Shown here piece by piece: positions 13,085 to 24,700 of a DNA stretch of 64,000 nucleotides. The position numbers were made by a program, and so were the translations under genes. The first letter of the stretch is position 1. The number at the start of each line of letters is the position of its first letter. The notes under the pieces were generated by a model, which saw only the letters and a list, made by a program, of their open reading frames with translations, was not told the origin of the DNA and searched no databases. This stretch comes from Rhinopomastus cyanomelas (lineage: Eukaryota; Chordata; Aves; Bucerotiformes; Rhinopomastidae), in the NCBI GenBank assembly GCA_013400115.1, contig VXBP01007102.1:462-64461 (forward strand). Reading direction: 5' to 3'.

Positions 13085-13185
13085 TCAGAATCTCAGAATG
13101 TAACAGGTTGGAAGGGACCTCAAAAGATCATCTAAGTCCAACCCCTCCCTGCTGGAGCAGGGTGAGCATACAGTACTGTCTCAAG
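13085..13185 (-). mobile_element. CR1-like 3' end fragment, diverged
   Basis: CTCAGAATGTAACAGGTTGG then AAGGGACCTCAAAAGATCAT and GTCCAACCCCTCCCTGCTGG fit a CR1 3' end in minus orientation. Confidence 0.7.
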
Positions 13186-13191
13186 ATATGC

Positions 13192-13265
13192 TGTCCTACA
13201 TGGGAGTCAAACCCGTGACTCCAAGAATTCAGAGTCCCATGCTCTACCAGCTGAGCCAGCCGTGG
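13192..13265 (-). pseudogene. tRNA-like pseudogene, tRNA-Lys-like body with CTG anticodon position
   Basis: The minus strand has an intact D-arm and B-box-like parts: GCTCAGCTGGTAGAGC, then ATGGGA, loop CTCTGAA (CTG at 13230-13232), and T-arm GGGTTTGACTCCC. Order and spacing fit a 74-nt tRNA and most resemble tRNA-Lys (CTCTTAA loop). The acceptor halves CCACGGC and GTAGGAC pair poorly and the anticodon stem is partly mismatched, so it is probably not functional. It may be a retropseudogene or a tRNA-derived SINE head. Confidence 0.6.
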
Positions 13266-13448
13266 GCCAAGGTGGCAGGTTCTTTTCTGCTCCATCTTGC
13301 AGGACATCCTTCTTCCTGATGCTGACTGCTGGCTCATTGGGATTGTCAGGATATGACTAATGTCCCTCTGTCAGACTGCTCCCTTGTGCTTTCTGCATGA
13401 GGTTCACGATCCAGAATGTAAACTAAGAAGGACCCATATTTTCAACGC

Positions 13449-13760
13449 ACAGAATCATAGAATCATTTATGTTGGAAAAGACATTTAAGATCATTTAGTC
13501 CAACCATTAACCTATCTCTACGAAGACTAACCCTAACCTAAGCTCCAGATCTACACAACTTTTAAATGCATCCAGGAATGGCAATTCAACCACCTCTCTA
13601 GGCAGTCTATTCCAAGGCCTGATGACCCTTTCAATAAGGAAGTGTTTCCCCATGTCCAATCTAAATTTTCCCTAGTGCAACTTGAGGCCATTTCCTCCTG
13701 TCCCACGACTTGTTAGGTGTGAAAACGGACCAAACTCCCACTCCGCATGATCCCTCCTAG
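13449..13760 (-). mobile_element. CR1 fragment, older subfamily
   Basis: AGAATCATAGAATCATTTAT followed by GTTGGAAAAGACATTTAAGA and later CAACCACCTCTCTAGGCAGT: CR1 3' end in minus orientation, about 310 bp. Confidence 0.85.
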
Positions 13761-14102
13761 AGGCCTAGAAGGATATTCTCAATCTCTGTTCAGACAGATG
13801 CCAACAAGAATACTACCAACATCAACATTCTTTAGGCAAGCTATGGCAAGTACCCAGAAGTGAATCCTTACAGAGAAGATCTCCAGTCTCCTGCTCAGCG
13901 TGTCTTGATGTTGTTCCCATTTCACAAGTAAGAAGACAAAAGCACAGTTTGTGCCTTACAGCTTTGATCCAGATTGACAAAGTTAAGCAGGGTTTCCTTT
14001 CTTAATTCATCTCCACCTTCAATAAAGGTCTCGGAAAGAGAAGTGGTTATTGTTGGATTAGTGAAGCTGAGTTAGAGACTCAGCATGGGCTTTGGGTACC
14101 TA

Positions 14103-14222
14103 GATCATAGAATCATAGAGCCATTAGGGATTGGAAAGGACCTCGAAAGATCATCTAGTCCAATCCCTAGACCAAGCTGCACAGGAACACATCCAGGTGG
14201 ACTTTAAACATCTCCAGTGTAG
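14103..14222 (-). mobile_element. CR1 3' end fragment
   Basis: ATCATAGAATCATAGAGCCA then TTAGGGATTGGAAAGGACCT; about 120 bp, minus orientation. Confidence 0.88.
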
Positions 14223-15000
14223 ATATAAGTGTCTTATCTAATTTGATATCATACATGGGTCATCGACTGCAGTTCTGGAAAGCTCCCCCAGGTCCTTCAT
14301 CACATCTGCCAGTCCCCTCTCAGTGTCCCTGGCACCCCAGATACTGTCAGTCATATCCAGTTGGCCTAGGCAGTGTGTCATGCTCCACAAGTTGCCAAAA
14401 TACAATCTGTATCCGGACAGAGCTTGGCCAGTTTTCACATCAAAAGATTGAGTCACCAGTAAATTCTTCTATTTAAGCTTTTGTTTTTTGTTTTAATTGC
14501 CCAGAATGGAAAAGCTGTGCCCGTGTCCCACATAGTTTTGTCATCAGAGCACAGTGCTCAGCCTTATCTGCTGCAGCACTCTTCATGCTTCTCTGGAAAG
14601 AACCCACGAACATTTGGTCTAGTCCTGAACAGAGTAGTCTTGATTTGATTCCACATCTCCAAATAACCATGTAGGACAAGGCTTGGCCCTGCACAGTTTA
14701 ATTATCCCATATAACAACATGGGATGGGAAAAGGACAGCTCAGGAAAATAGGATCTCAGAGCTGTGCTAAGAGGAATCATTCACTAGCGACAAAGAAGGG
14801 ACAGAATTCATTCCCTGGGACAGCTCCCAAGAAGCAGCTAATTCAAAACTGAGTAGAGAAGAAGTATCAATTATTACACAGTTTAACAGAAAAAATTATT
14901 TCCCCAAAATGACCCTGTTGTTTTAGTCTGATTTCTAATTTTTTTTTATCTGCCGGGCAAAAGTTTTAATGGAATAATGATCTGCTCTAGTGTAGACTCC

Positions 15001-15018
15001 TGGTTTGTAAACAAACCA
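15001..15018. repeat. Inverted repeat with forkhead-like core
   Basis: TGGTTTGT-AA-ACAAACCA: 8-bp perfect arms, 2-bp centre, containing GTAAACA, the core bound by forkhead factors. About one such repeat is expected by chance per window. Confidence 0.4.
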
Positions 15019-15070
15019 CAAAACAACCCCCAGTGATGCCATAAACCCCGTGTATCATTAGCACCTTTTT

Positions 15071-15089
15071 GATGCGTAATCAACGCATC
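15071..15089. repeat. CpG-containing inverted repeat
   Basis: GATGCGT-AATCA-ACGCATC: 7-bp perfect arms, 53 bp from the preceding inverted repeat. It may be a binding site, but there is no direct proof. Confidence 0.35.
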
Positions 15090-16179
15090 GTTGCCACATT
15101 AGTGTCTTATCAACAGTATTCCCTCCCTCACACAGGACCAGTCAAAAAGAAACCCAACCAAAATGTCAGTGCATTCCCAAGTTAAAATCACAGAGTCAGG
15201 GAGCAGATGTTATAGTGATGTACCAACCGACTTGTTGAGGGACAGGAACACTGAGATGCAAAAGCCTTCCCTTTTATTCAAGAGAGGTTGGAGAACAAGT
15301 CACCAGCCCTGTACCTGCCCTATCTGTCCCCTCCTGCCTGCACAGTCACCTTGAAAGATGCTGGACAGACAAAGCATGTCTGCTTGTCACCTTCTAGCAC
15401 ATGTCACCTGCTCAGGCACAGCAGAACCAGCACTTTCCAGAGGGAGACTTCTTACCATGCCCAGGGCTGTACTTGCAGGTTTGCTGCCTGCCCAGATGGC
15501 AGCATTTGGAAAGCAGTCTCATTTGGAAAGTAATCTCAGGCCACACTTCCAAAGACTTCAAACACCCATGAACAAAGTGAGGAAAAAACTGATGCAGCTT
15601 TTGGTGTCTGAGCTTGCAGGGCAGAAATCCTGCCATAAACCCTGCTTTCTTACCTGTTACAGCAGGTGGCTTTTTAGGCATGTTCACATAAAGCTTGCTC
15701 CCATGAGAGGTGGCAGCTGTAGGAGTCTTCTGGTGGCTGTACTCATGGAAACTGAGTGGCTGTAAACGCAGACATGATCTGGGTCTGCAGAACGCATCTT
15801 GTGCTCCTCTCACTAGCGATCAGTTATGCTTGAGAAATGACATCGAACTGGCTGAAGAGAAAATGAGATTGAAGGAAAAGCAGGGAAATGGCACCTGCTG
15901 AATTCAGGGCACAGACTCTGGGGTGTCTCCAGAAACAGACTGAACAGACGATCATATGCTTGGGAATACGCTGGAACCAAGGGAATTAGGCTGTGTCCCC
16001 TTTTCTGGGTGGAGACGTAGCAGAGTCTGCACCTTATCCGTGCAGATCTCTTTATTACCATGAAAGATCCAAGCATTGCTCCTCATGTTCCTCAGCAGTG
16101 GCCTCAACAGGCAATGAAATGAAAAGGCCCAACCCAAATAACCCCTAGATCTTCTTCAATTACATACCACTGTGCCATG

Positions 16180-16254
16180 TCACCCACTGGGGGTTGGAGT
16201 AGATGACTTTTAAAGGTCCCTTCCATCCCAAGCTATTCTATGATTTCATAGAAT
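16180..16254 (+). mobile_element. CR1 3' end fragment
   Basis: GGGGGTTGGAGTAGATGACT, then AGGTCCCTTCCATCCCAAGC and CTATGATTTCATAG; plus orientation. Confidence 0.82.
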
Positions 16255-16291
16255 AGTGAAGAACCTGAATTTTGCTTGTCAGAACATTGTT

Positions 16292-16560
16292 ACAGAATCA
16301 CAGAATGGTTTAGGTTGGAAAGGGCTTTGAAGATCATCTAGTTCCAACCTTAACATGGGCAGAGGGCATTCCAATAGACCCAGTTAAGTCTCATCTAACC
16401 TGGCACTGAACACTTCCAGGTATGGAGCATCCACAGCTTCTCTGAGCAACCGGTTCCAGTGCCTTAGCACCCTCATAGTGAGGAATTTTTTCATGAAATT
16501 TAATCTAAATCTACTCTCCTTTAGCATGAAACCATTGTTATGTGTCTACCCCTTCCATGG
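16292..16560 (-). mobile_element. CR1 fragment, older subfamily
   Basis: ACAGAATCACAGAATGGTTT then AGGTTGGAAAGGGCTTTGAA and CCGGTTCCAGTGCCTTAGCA; minus orientation, tail to tail with the plus-strand piece 38 bp away. Confidence 0.85.
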
Positions 16561-16983
16561 TGCACTGGAATGAGAGGTGCACGTGAATGCATGGTGCACG
16601 TGAGCTGAGAAGTCACCAGCACGACAGGAATTAAATGTCACATTAGCACGACCCAGTCAACACGTTTCACCTCCATAAGACTTGCTCATTGCCATCACAT
16701 TTATTTGAAAACGGTGTCTCGTGCCGTGTTGGGAGGCATCTCTTGAGTGGGACTCCTGCTCTGCCTCACACCACTGGAGGGAAGAAGTCTTATTGGGACT
16801 GGACAGGGAAAACCAGCATGCCTGCTGGACACCGCAATTCGGTAACAAGCTGACCTGGGATGCAGTGCCCCCACGGATGTACCACTGAGAGCTCCTTCAA
16901 AGCAGAAAGCTTTTCACTTCATGACATCTTCACTTGGATTGATCTTTCCATAGCAAGACACAGAGTAAAATCAAATCAAAGAG

Positions 16984-16989
16984 TTTATT
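16984..16989 (-). promoter_or_regulatory. Candidate polyadenylation signal AATAAA
   Basis: Minus-strand AATAAA in ATGCAAATAAACTC, about 1.56 kb after the COL22A1 stop. It is the first canonical hexamer I found downstream of the stop. A second one lies at 16700-16705. Confidence 0.4.
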
Positions 16990-18378
16990 TGCATAGGAAA
17001 TAGCAAAAATAGCACCAAGAGCTACACAGTAAAGACTTTGCTTAACCCCAGCCGTGTGAACGTGTTATTTAAGTTCATTTTTCAGTAAACAGAGGCAAAT
17101 TTTATCTGCTGCTGGGTGAGAAAACAACTCCAAGGCTGGCAAACAGTTATCTCTGGGCTTTAGCCTCGGGATCTGATGCTAGGGAGGATATAGACAGCTG
17201 TGGCCTCTGCTTGGCTTAGCCAGCTTGGAAGCTCCATGCTGTAGGGTGAGTGTGCCAGCAGGGCACAGTCCCTCTCTTCTGTCTCCAAAAGACCTGATGA
17301 GGTTTCCAAACAGGCTCAGCACTTAGTGCCTCCATCAGGTTCATTACCCCAATCTCTTACTACAAACTGCTTTGTGCAGAGAAGTCCTGAAAATGCAGCT
17401 GCTTTGCTGGCACCTGCTGCAGAGGTCTTTCCAGACCCCATCCTCTCTTTGCATTCTCAGGTTGATTTGGGCAATTAGCTGATAGGTGGGAAAGGGCCAG
17501 TATCTGGCTTTTGCTCTCCCCTCAAAAATAATTTCTTCCAGGTTTCTGAACATATCTTTGCTCTGACCATTTCATCTGAGGTTAACTCCCTCCTTGACCG
17601 GCCTGCAAGTGCTCACCTACCTTGCCAAGATATGGTCATAGTGGATCATCCAAAACAGTGAAGTTGAGCAACACTTCCTGATATTTTTAATACCAGGGGA
17701 TTTTCTATATTGTTCTGGCTGATTTTGGGGTGAAGCAGTGGTAGGGACCTGTGTGCACTGACAATGAAGAGGGGATTTGGCATCCCTGAGTTGACAGAGG
17801 ACAGCATCAAAGCTTTCTCCACAGGCATCTCCCTGACAGAAAGAAGATAAGCTCCATCTGGCAGAATCAAACCCTTCGAGAACTGAAGTTGTTGCATAGA
17901 GAGAGGTGAGGAGGTTTAGTCCATGTCTGTCTTCAGGTCTTACTGTGTGATCCTACATGGTCCCATAAAAAATAGGACACATACACTTGTGGCAGAATAA
18001 TGTTGAATTTAATAAGAATCTTCTGGGAAACACACGCTGGCTGCTCCTGTGTGTCCAGTGTGTGTTCAAAGTACCGCTTTGGCTCAGCTTTACCTTCCTC
18101 AGCTCTGGGTGGATGACAGACAGCACCAGCAATCCTGTGACCAGCCTGTCTCTCACAGTTAATGCCCCAGGCTGCAGGACTAGATTTCAGTTTCAAGGGT
18201 GAGGGGTAAAGCTTTGGAAAGGATCAACCCAATACCAGACAAGTATTTTGGTACTGGAAAGGTTTTGCATAAAGAGCTACACAAGGCTCTTCAAAAGAGG
18301 AAAAACCCACTTATTTTGAATGTTTTAATATGCCCTGATGTTAGAGAAAACAAAAGCAAATTCACATATCACATCAAA

Positions 18379-18406
18379 GATAATAATAATAATAATTATT
18401 ATAATT
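18379..18406. repeat. (TAA)n microsatellite
   Basis: About 28 bp of TAA units grading into TTATTATAA, within the probable 3' UTR of COL22A1, 145-172 bp past the stop. Confidence 0.85.
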
Positions 18407-18550
18407 CATAAAAATAATCTGACCGACCGGCAGCATTTGTTGGCTTTAGAAGGCCTCCTACAAAACAAACACAGTTGAAGATGTCTGAGAGCTCTTGGCA
18501 GGTGTAATGAATTCAAGTTTTGAAATAAGTCTGGGAGTACTCCCTGCACG

Positions 18551-18738
18551 CTATGGCCCTTTAACGTTGGCAGGTCTGGCAGCCAGGCTTGCATAGTAAG
18601 CACACTGAGCGGGATCACACCGTCCATTGGCTCCTGGTGGTCCCTGTGGACCCATGAGACCAGGCACACCAGCTTCACCTTGAGGGCCAGGTGGTCCTGG
18701 CATCCCATCTTTGGCATAGCCAGGCTCTCCTGGGAGGC
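18551..18738 (-). CDS. COL22A1: COL22A1 terminal exon (exon 32 of window), COL1 end and NC1
   Basis: 188 bp, starts in phase 1 after acceptor ttcattttag and ends with TAG. It encodes GLPGEPGYAKDG (second COL1 imperfection), nine further triplets ending GAN, then GRCDPAQCAYYASLAARP and ANVKGP. The two cysteines four residues apart mark the FACIT COL1/NC1 junction. This exon gives the strongest evidence for COL22A1. Confidence 0.95.
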
Positions 18739-21700
18739 CTAAAATGAAAGCAGAATACCCTTGGTGAGCAGCACCCCCAGCATGCATTACTGAGCAGATA
18801 ACACCACAGGAGATGGGTTTGCTGGCAAGTAGGGATGCAGACATTGGCTCCCAGAGATTTGGATCTGAGTAGCATGTTTCTACAAGGATGTGACAAATGT
18901 GTCCGACAGATTTCCACATCCTGTGGCTGCATGGCTCTGCTGTGGCTCTTTCTCCTCTATCATCACATTGAAGCCTTGCAGCTGCACGATACAATTAATG
19001 ACATATGGTCCTCACAGAAAGGAGATGAGGCTGGGAGAGATTGAGGCAAGAGTAAACTTTAGGAGATACCTCAATTGCACAAAGCATGGTGGGTCCATTG
19101 TTGTTTTAAGGCAACACAGGGCCAGTTTGCCAAACACAGACCATGAAGTTACGAAGCCCTCTCATAGTTTCCTTTCCCAGCAAAACAGAGCAAAGGCAAA
19201 GCTGATCAATGGTCCCTAGTTTCAAATTACAAACAAAACATATTTGCTGCTTCTTTGTCAGCAACAGTAAAGCCTGAGCTGTGTGCCCAAGGCATGGGTG
19301 CTGGATATGACCTTTTATAACATCTGAGCTGCCTGGATCTTTGGGTTCAGCTCTGTCACGGCCAGGTTCTGGAAAGAGCAGATAGGACACTTCCCTGTGT
19401 ATCTGGTAATTAAAGGTTCACTTTGGATTTGTCCCAAAGGTCAGCTAATGTAGCTGCTACTGAGATGGCTCATTGTACCTGTCAGTCAGGCTGAGGAAGC
19501 AAAGGTGGCCAGATATGCCATTAGTGACATATTTCTTCCCTTTGGGCCACGTTCTACAGAAATGGGGTATGCTGTCTTTACTTTGACCTGATCATCTGTC
19601 TAATACAGCAGAGATCTGTGTGCTTGTAGTGGTTCTGAGTGAGGTGCATGGTGAAGCATTCTGAACAAACACACCTGGAATTCCCGGAGGACCTATTTCT
19701 CCTCGTTGGCCAACGCCAGTGTCTCCTTTCTCGCCTTTTGCTCCTCTTTCTCCTGCAGACAGAGGAAAAAAAAACCCCAAAAATAGTGAATGAAAGGATA
19801 CTGTTATAAGTGTTGCACCCACCCTGAAGCTAGCATATTTGCTAGTACTAGTCCCCCGTTGTGGCTAATCTTCTGAGATGTGACATTAGGTGGGAAGTAC
19901 TCCAGTTCTGGCCAGAGGTGGAACACACCAGCATCTGCTGGTCTTAGTTGCCATCTCTGCTCCAACAGACCAAGTGTGCTTCTAACATGCACATTTTGAG
20001 CACCTTTTAGATGCAGTAACAGGAGAGGTGGATGCAAACATGTAGTGGACACACCCCTTCATCAGCCTAAACATACCAAGTTTCACTCACCTTTGGGACC
20101 AACTGGTCCTGGTGGCCCTTCAGATCCAGGCTGGCCAGGCTGGCCAGGCTCTCCCGGTGGGCCATTTCTTCCTGGAAGTCCTTCCTTCCCAGGGGGCCCA
20201 GGAGGTCCCGGTCTTCCATGAGATGCTTTTACATGTGCAGGCTGTACCTGAGCCAGGACATAGGCTAATTTTGCTGTGAAGAGGGAAATGGATTAGAACC
20301 AGTGGCCCAGTAAAACCCAAATATTGTCACAGATCAATTTTTCAGGGCTACCCATTTGTTATCCCCACACACACTTCTCCCATTCTCCTCTCCTTGTCCA
20401 CCATGAATCAGAAATGTCTTCTCCTTTAGCTGTCCAGCTGTTGGATTTCTGTCAAACAGGAATCACTGCTGCTCTGAACAGAAGAGCACATTTCCACTGC
20501 TTCTGCTACACAGAGTAAGATGCTGCACAGCTGCTCTGCGGGAAGAAAACTTGGCTTTTCCTGCTCTGGGCTGTTACAAGTGTGGAGTTAAGGCTAATGT
20601 AACCATCTCTGGCTGTGAAGTCAGAAACTAACTCCAGCATCTCTCTGCATCAGCTCTTTCTCCAATTTTCAAGCAAGGACATTGCTTGCCACTTCCATAT
20701 TAAGACCCTAAACAGCCTAGAGAGCTCTTCAGACACACTCAGCATCACAAAAGCATCCTACAGAATAGAGGGAGATGAGTTTCTATCTTCTTTGCATTGA
20801 TCCAAAATCTTGAATGCCTTTAGATTGGCATGGAGTTTGAAGTCTAAGAGTGTGTAAATAATATCCATCAAATAAATAAGTCCATTGAACCTCCATCTTC
20901 AGCAAAGAGGAAAATGGCTGCAGCTATGTGTCAGCTGCTCCAAGAGCTGTGTGAAAAGCTCTACATTTCACTGGAGGTGCATTCTGGTCTGGTCTTCCAT
21001 TCATGTCCCTTCACAGAAGCACCAGCCTGCATCCACTCCACCCCTTCTTGTACTGATGGGTAGAAACAGGGAGCATTGCTCCTCCAGCTGGGATCTCAAG
21101 AACATGTTTAGGTTTACTCTGATTATTTTATCTTGCAAGGTCACATATTACTCTGAGTTTGTATTTTCTTGTCTCCTATTATCCCAGAGCAAGCATCTGC
21201 AGGAACAAGCCTGCAGCAAAGCCTTTTTGGTAGTAAAAAGCCCCAAAATGCTCAGCACAGGCAATGCCTTGGGTTTGAGAAGGGAGAAGTCCCCTGTGCT
21301 GTGGCTGGGAACACCAAGCTTTGGGAATGGCAGAGTTTGCTAAAGCACATTTCATTTTACACACTTCTTCTTCCAGACAGGCTTGTTGTGATACCACCTT
21401 CCACAAGCAGGAGAGGGGTTCAGGTGTCGTCCGAGCTGCAGACAGTATCGTTCATAGTCTCACATGCATCTGGCTTCCCAGAGCTGATTGCTTACCATCT
21501 AGCTGCTTGGCTAACTCCTCTTGAATGAGCCTTCTCAAAGTCTCTAGAGATGGGGGCTCCCCCTGGAGTATAATGATCATAGGAATAATGAGACATGATA
21601 GTCACAGCCAGGGGATATGCAAATTAAACCTTCCACGAGGCGTTAGTGGGTTGTGTTTCATCACCCACAGCAGCCACAGGGCTGCAGGTACCCTCTAAAA

Positions 21701-24700
21701 GAACAATGTAAGCGGATTCAGAACATCCACAGTCCCCAGCTCAATGATGTAAGTGGAGGGCCTGGACCAGAGGGCATGCTCAGGACATGGGATCTCATCC
21801 ACTTAAGAGAAAATCTCCCATCAACTCATAAGAGTAGAAATCATAGAATCACAGAATCATCATCAAGGTTGGAAAGGATCTTTGAGATCATCAAGTCCAA
21901 CCATGTCATCTAGAACCCCTAACCACTACACCATCTCCTGAAACCCCATGTCTACCTGGTTTTTTTTAACACCTCTAGGAATGGTGCCTTCATCACCTCC
22001 CTGGGCAGTCTGTTCCAAAGCCCCAGCACTCCTTCTGGGAAGTGTTCTCCTAGTATGGAATTAGGAGATTCCCTCTGCCCCACCAGACCTCTGTGGAAAA
22101 TCTACAGCTGTTTTCAGCTTTGCAGTTCCCTTGCAGAGAGGAGCTTGTGTGCCCCCAAGGTAGGTACAGAGAGCATCCAGACTTGCTGTAAACATCACCT
22201 GCCAGCAGCCAGTTAATGCCTATGATACCCATCCTTCCAAATGAGCACAGGGTTCTGCCTGATTCCTGGCTGTTGAAGCGAGACAGGGAGTGTGGCTGCC
22301 TGGCCTTGGTCCCCTGCAGAGCCTCCAAGGGTCATTCCCATCCATCCCTCTCAGCTCTTTCGTGCAATGTTTGTGTTGAACAGCTGTAATTGCTGTCAAA
22401 CCCCAAAGCTGTGTGCACAGCTCTGGATGATGCAACTGGCTACAACGATGACAGTAATTTGGGTAGGTGGAATGAGAACCTTTGAGGTTGTGGCTTTACA
22501 AGCAAATAAAATCATAGTTTTAAAGCAAACACACCATTGTCTTTCCACAAACCCCAAAGAAATAAAAAAGCAGCTCTATCTCAATCCAAACCATTTCAAA
22601 CCAACAAGATCAAACATTTTTGTCTGTAAGACGTAAAGTGAGACTTTTCACTTAGAAGACACTTTACATTAAAAAAACCCGACTGGCTAACATTGTCCTT
22701 GGAATTTCTGCCACTTTTGCAAGTAATTCTGGTTAATCCGAGGCTGCATGCTTTTGTGTAGACGCTACCTGCATCACAGTGGTGCTTTTCCCTCACACTT
22801 CTTTTAACCTTAAAGGATGAGAGTGTGATCTCTGTGTTTATAAAAACTTCATCAGGTCTTTTGAATCAGAAGTTACTGTTCATTAAGAAATGTGGGCTTT
22901 ATTACCTAGCTGAGGGGCACTGCTGCTTAGCACAGAGCCGGTCGATTTGCTGCCTTCTTCCCAACACAAATTTGGCCTGATGCATCCGGGGGTTATAAAA
23001 GAAACAATTTTGTTAAGTTCCAACCATTTATGATGGTTCTTAGTGAGTATCCCAGTAAGTAAACATGATTGTGGAACATGCTTTGAAGGCTTAGAAAGTA
23101 ACCTTTCCAGTTTTAAGCCTATTAGTTGCATTAAGTCTCCATAATCGTCACTGGATTTCATCATAATCTCTGTGTAGCTGAGACACAAAAAGAGATGCTT
23201 TGTCTGAAAGTACCCAGAGATGATTTCACACTTTATTCCCCTCAGAGGCAATCTCAAATTCATCCTCAGGATGGGCATAGCAGCTTCACTACTGTTGGTC
23301 CCTTTTCTCATTCTTCTAGACACATCACCCTCAGGCATTCTCAGTAGTGAGATTGTTTCCTGTTAGCTTAAAAAAGGGAATATTAAATAAAAATAGAATT
23401 TCATGAATTATGATGAGCTGACTCCAAGATTTCCAGGAATAGAGCAGTGACCTTTCCATGGCTCAGCAGTCTGTGTCTCATAACACTCAGCGGCAGAGGA
23501 AGGCGGGTGTAAGACTCCTGCATGAAATGCTACCCCTAATGGAAAGAAGACAGAGGGCTGGAAGGGGCTGCCCAGGGAGGTTGTGGAGGCTCCTTTTCTG
23601 GAGATGTTTAAAACCCCCCTAGATATGTTCCTGTGCAACTGGATCTAGGTGATCCTGCTGTGGTGGGGACATTGGACTAGATGATCTTTCGAGGTCCCTA
23701 ATGTTTGGTGATTCTGTGAAGCTTCTCCAGATTCCAGGCCCATGGCCATAGTGATGGGAGCTGATTTAGGCTTTTCAGGTTATAAGGTGTCAAGGTCTAG
23801 ATTGCTGGCCACAGGTCAAGATTGCTGAGTTTTCCTGAAGCCCAACCCCACAACACTTCCCTGAGGTATGCTATAGCTCTCCTTTTTGAGAATCAGGAGA
23901 TAAAGGTGCCCTCTCCTCATCACAACAACACTTGCTTCACTTTCTACCAGCATCACTGTAATCTTAAATACTTTCTTGTAGCTTTAACATTAGCGTGCAA
24001 AGCCCTTCTCTGGCAATCTTACCCTTGGTCCTGGAAAGCCTGGCTGACCTGGAGGACCTGGAGGTCCAGTCTGCCCAGTGTCTCCTGGGGGTCCGTGAGG
24101 ACCCATCAGTCCTGGATGGCCTTTATGACCAGGTATTCCAGGATCACCTGGAGGCCCCTTTTCTCCTTGAAGTCCTTTTTCTCCTTTGATGCCGGGCTGT
24201 CCCTAAGTGAAAAAACAACAACATTACCAACCACAAAAACAAGAGGCAAACTTCTGATTGCCAAGCACAGCGAAACACGAAGAGCTGAGCTGGCAAATTT
24301 GCTGAATACAACATCTGGTGCATTACAAATGATCCACAATTTATTACTGACAGAGAATAATTAAAGAGAGGGCTGTGAGGGTGGGAAGAATGGCAGATCT
24401 ATACAGGCCACACTTGACTCTTGAAAGACCCCTTCTCCCAGCCCCTAACTTCAAATAGCTCTGTTCATGTCAACACAACGAAATGACTATTCTCCAACCT
24501 ACCCTCTCTCCTTTGGAGCCAGTTTCACCCTGTTTCCCTGGTGCACCCTGCAACACATTAAGGGAGAGCATTAAAGAGCTATCAATAATAACAGTAAATA
24601 ATTAAATACATGCTTTTGCAACTATTTTTGTGACCTAGGGAAAATTTATTTCCCTGTCAGTCCCACAGATGCCTGAGAGCTCCCTCTTTGCTCTCAAATA

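Larger units (their letters stand above)
14223..16179. other. Intergenic DNA with two inverted repeats, no gene seen
   Basis: No exon, RNA gene or mobile element recognised. The part from about 14930 to 15120 holds two inverted repeats, one with a forkhead-like GTAAACA, listed separately. Confidence 0.45.
16700..18550 (-). other. COL22A1: Probable COL22A1 3' untranslated region
   Basis: AT-rich non-coding DNA directly after the TAG. Its end is not fixed by sequence alone. On the minus strand, AATAAA hexamers occur at 16984-16989 and 16700-16705, and weaker ATTAAA hexamers at 18324-18329 and 18008-18013. I favour the 16.98-kb site, giving a 3' UTR of about 1.6 kb. RNA reads ending here would decide. 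Confidence 0.45.

Noticed and set aside
13128..13337. Reading frame containing AQLVEHGTLNSW
   Set aside because: This is the well-known false translation of a tRNA-like sequence, not a protein.
1..18000. A neighbouring gene (for example FAM135B, the expected neighbour in human)
   Set aside because: I found no exon with both splice signals and protein similarity in the 3' flank.
18551..18994. Single 147-codon reading frame starting with methionine upstream of the last exon
   Set aside because: Only the part from 18738 downward is coding. The rest is intron read-through before the ttttag acceptor.
20091..20247. Shorter exon 30 starting at GTACAGCC after ctcag
   Set aside because: It would join exon 28 directly in phase 0, but the acceptor at 20273 has a better pyrimidine tract and continues the helical linker supplied by the 67-bp exon 29.
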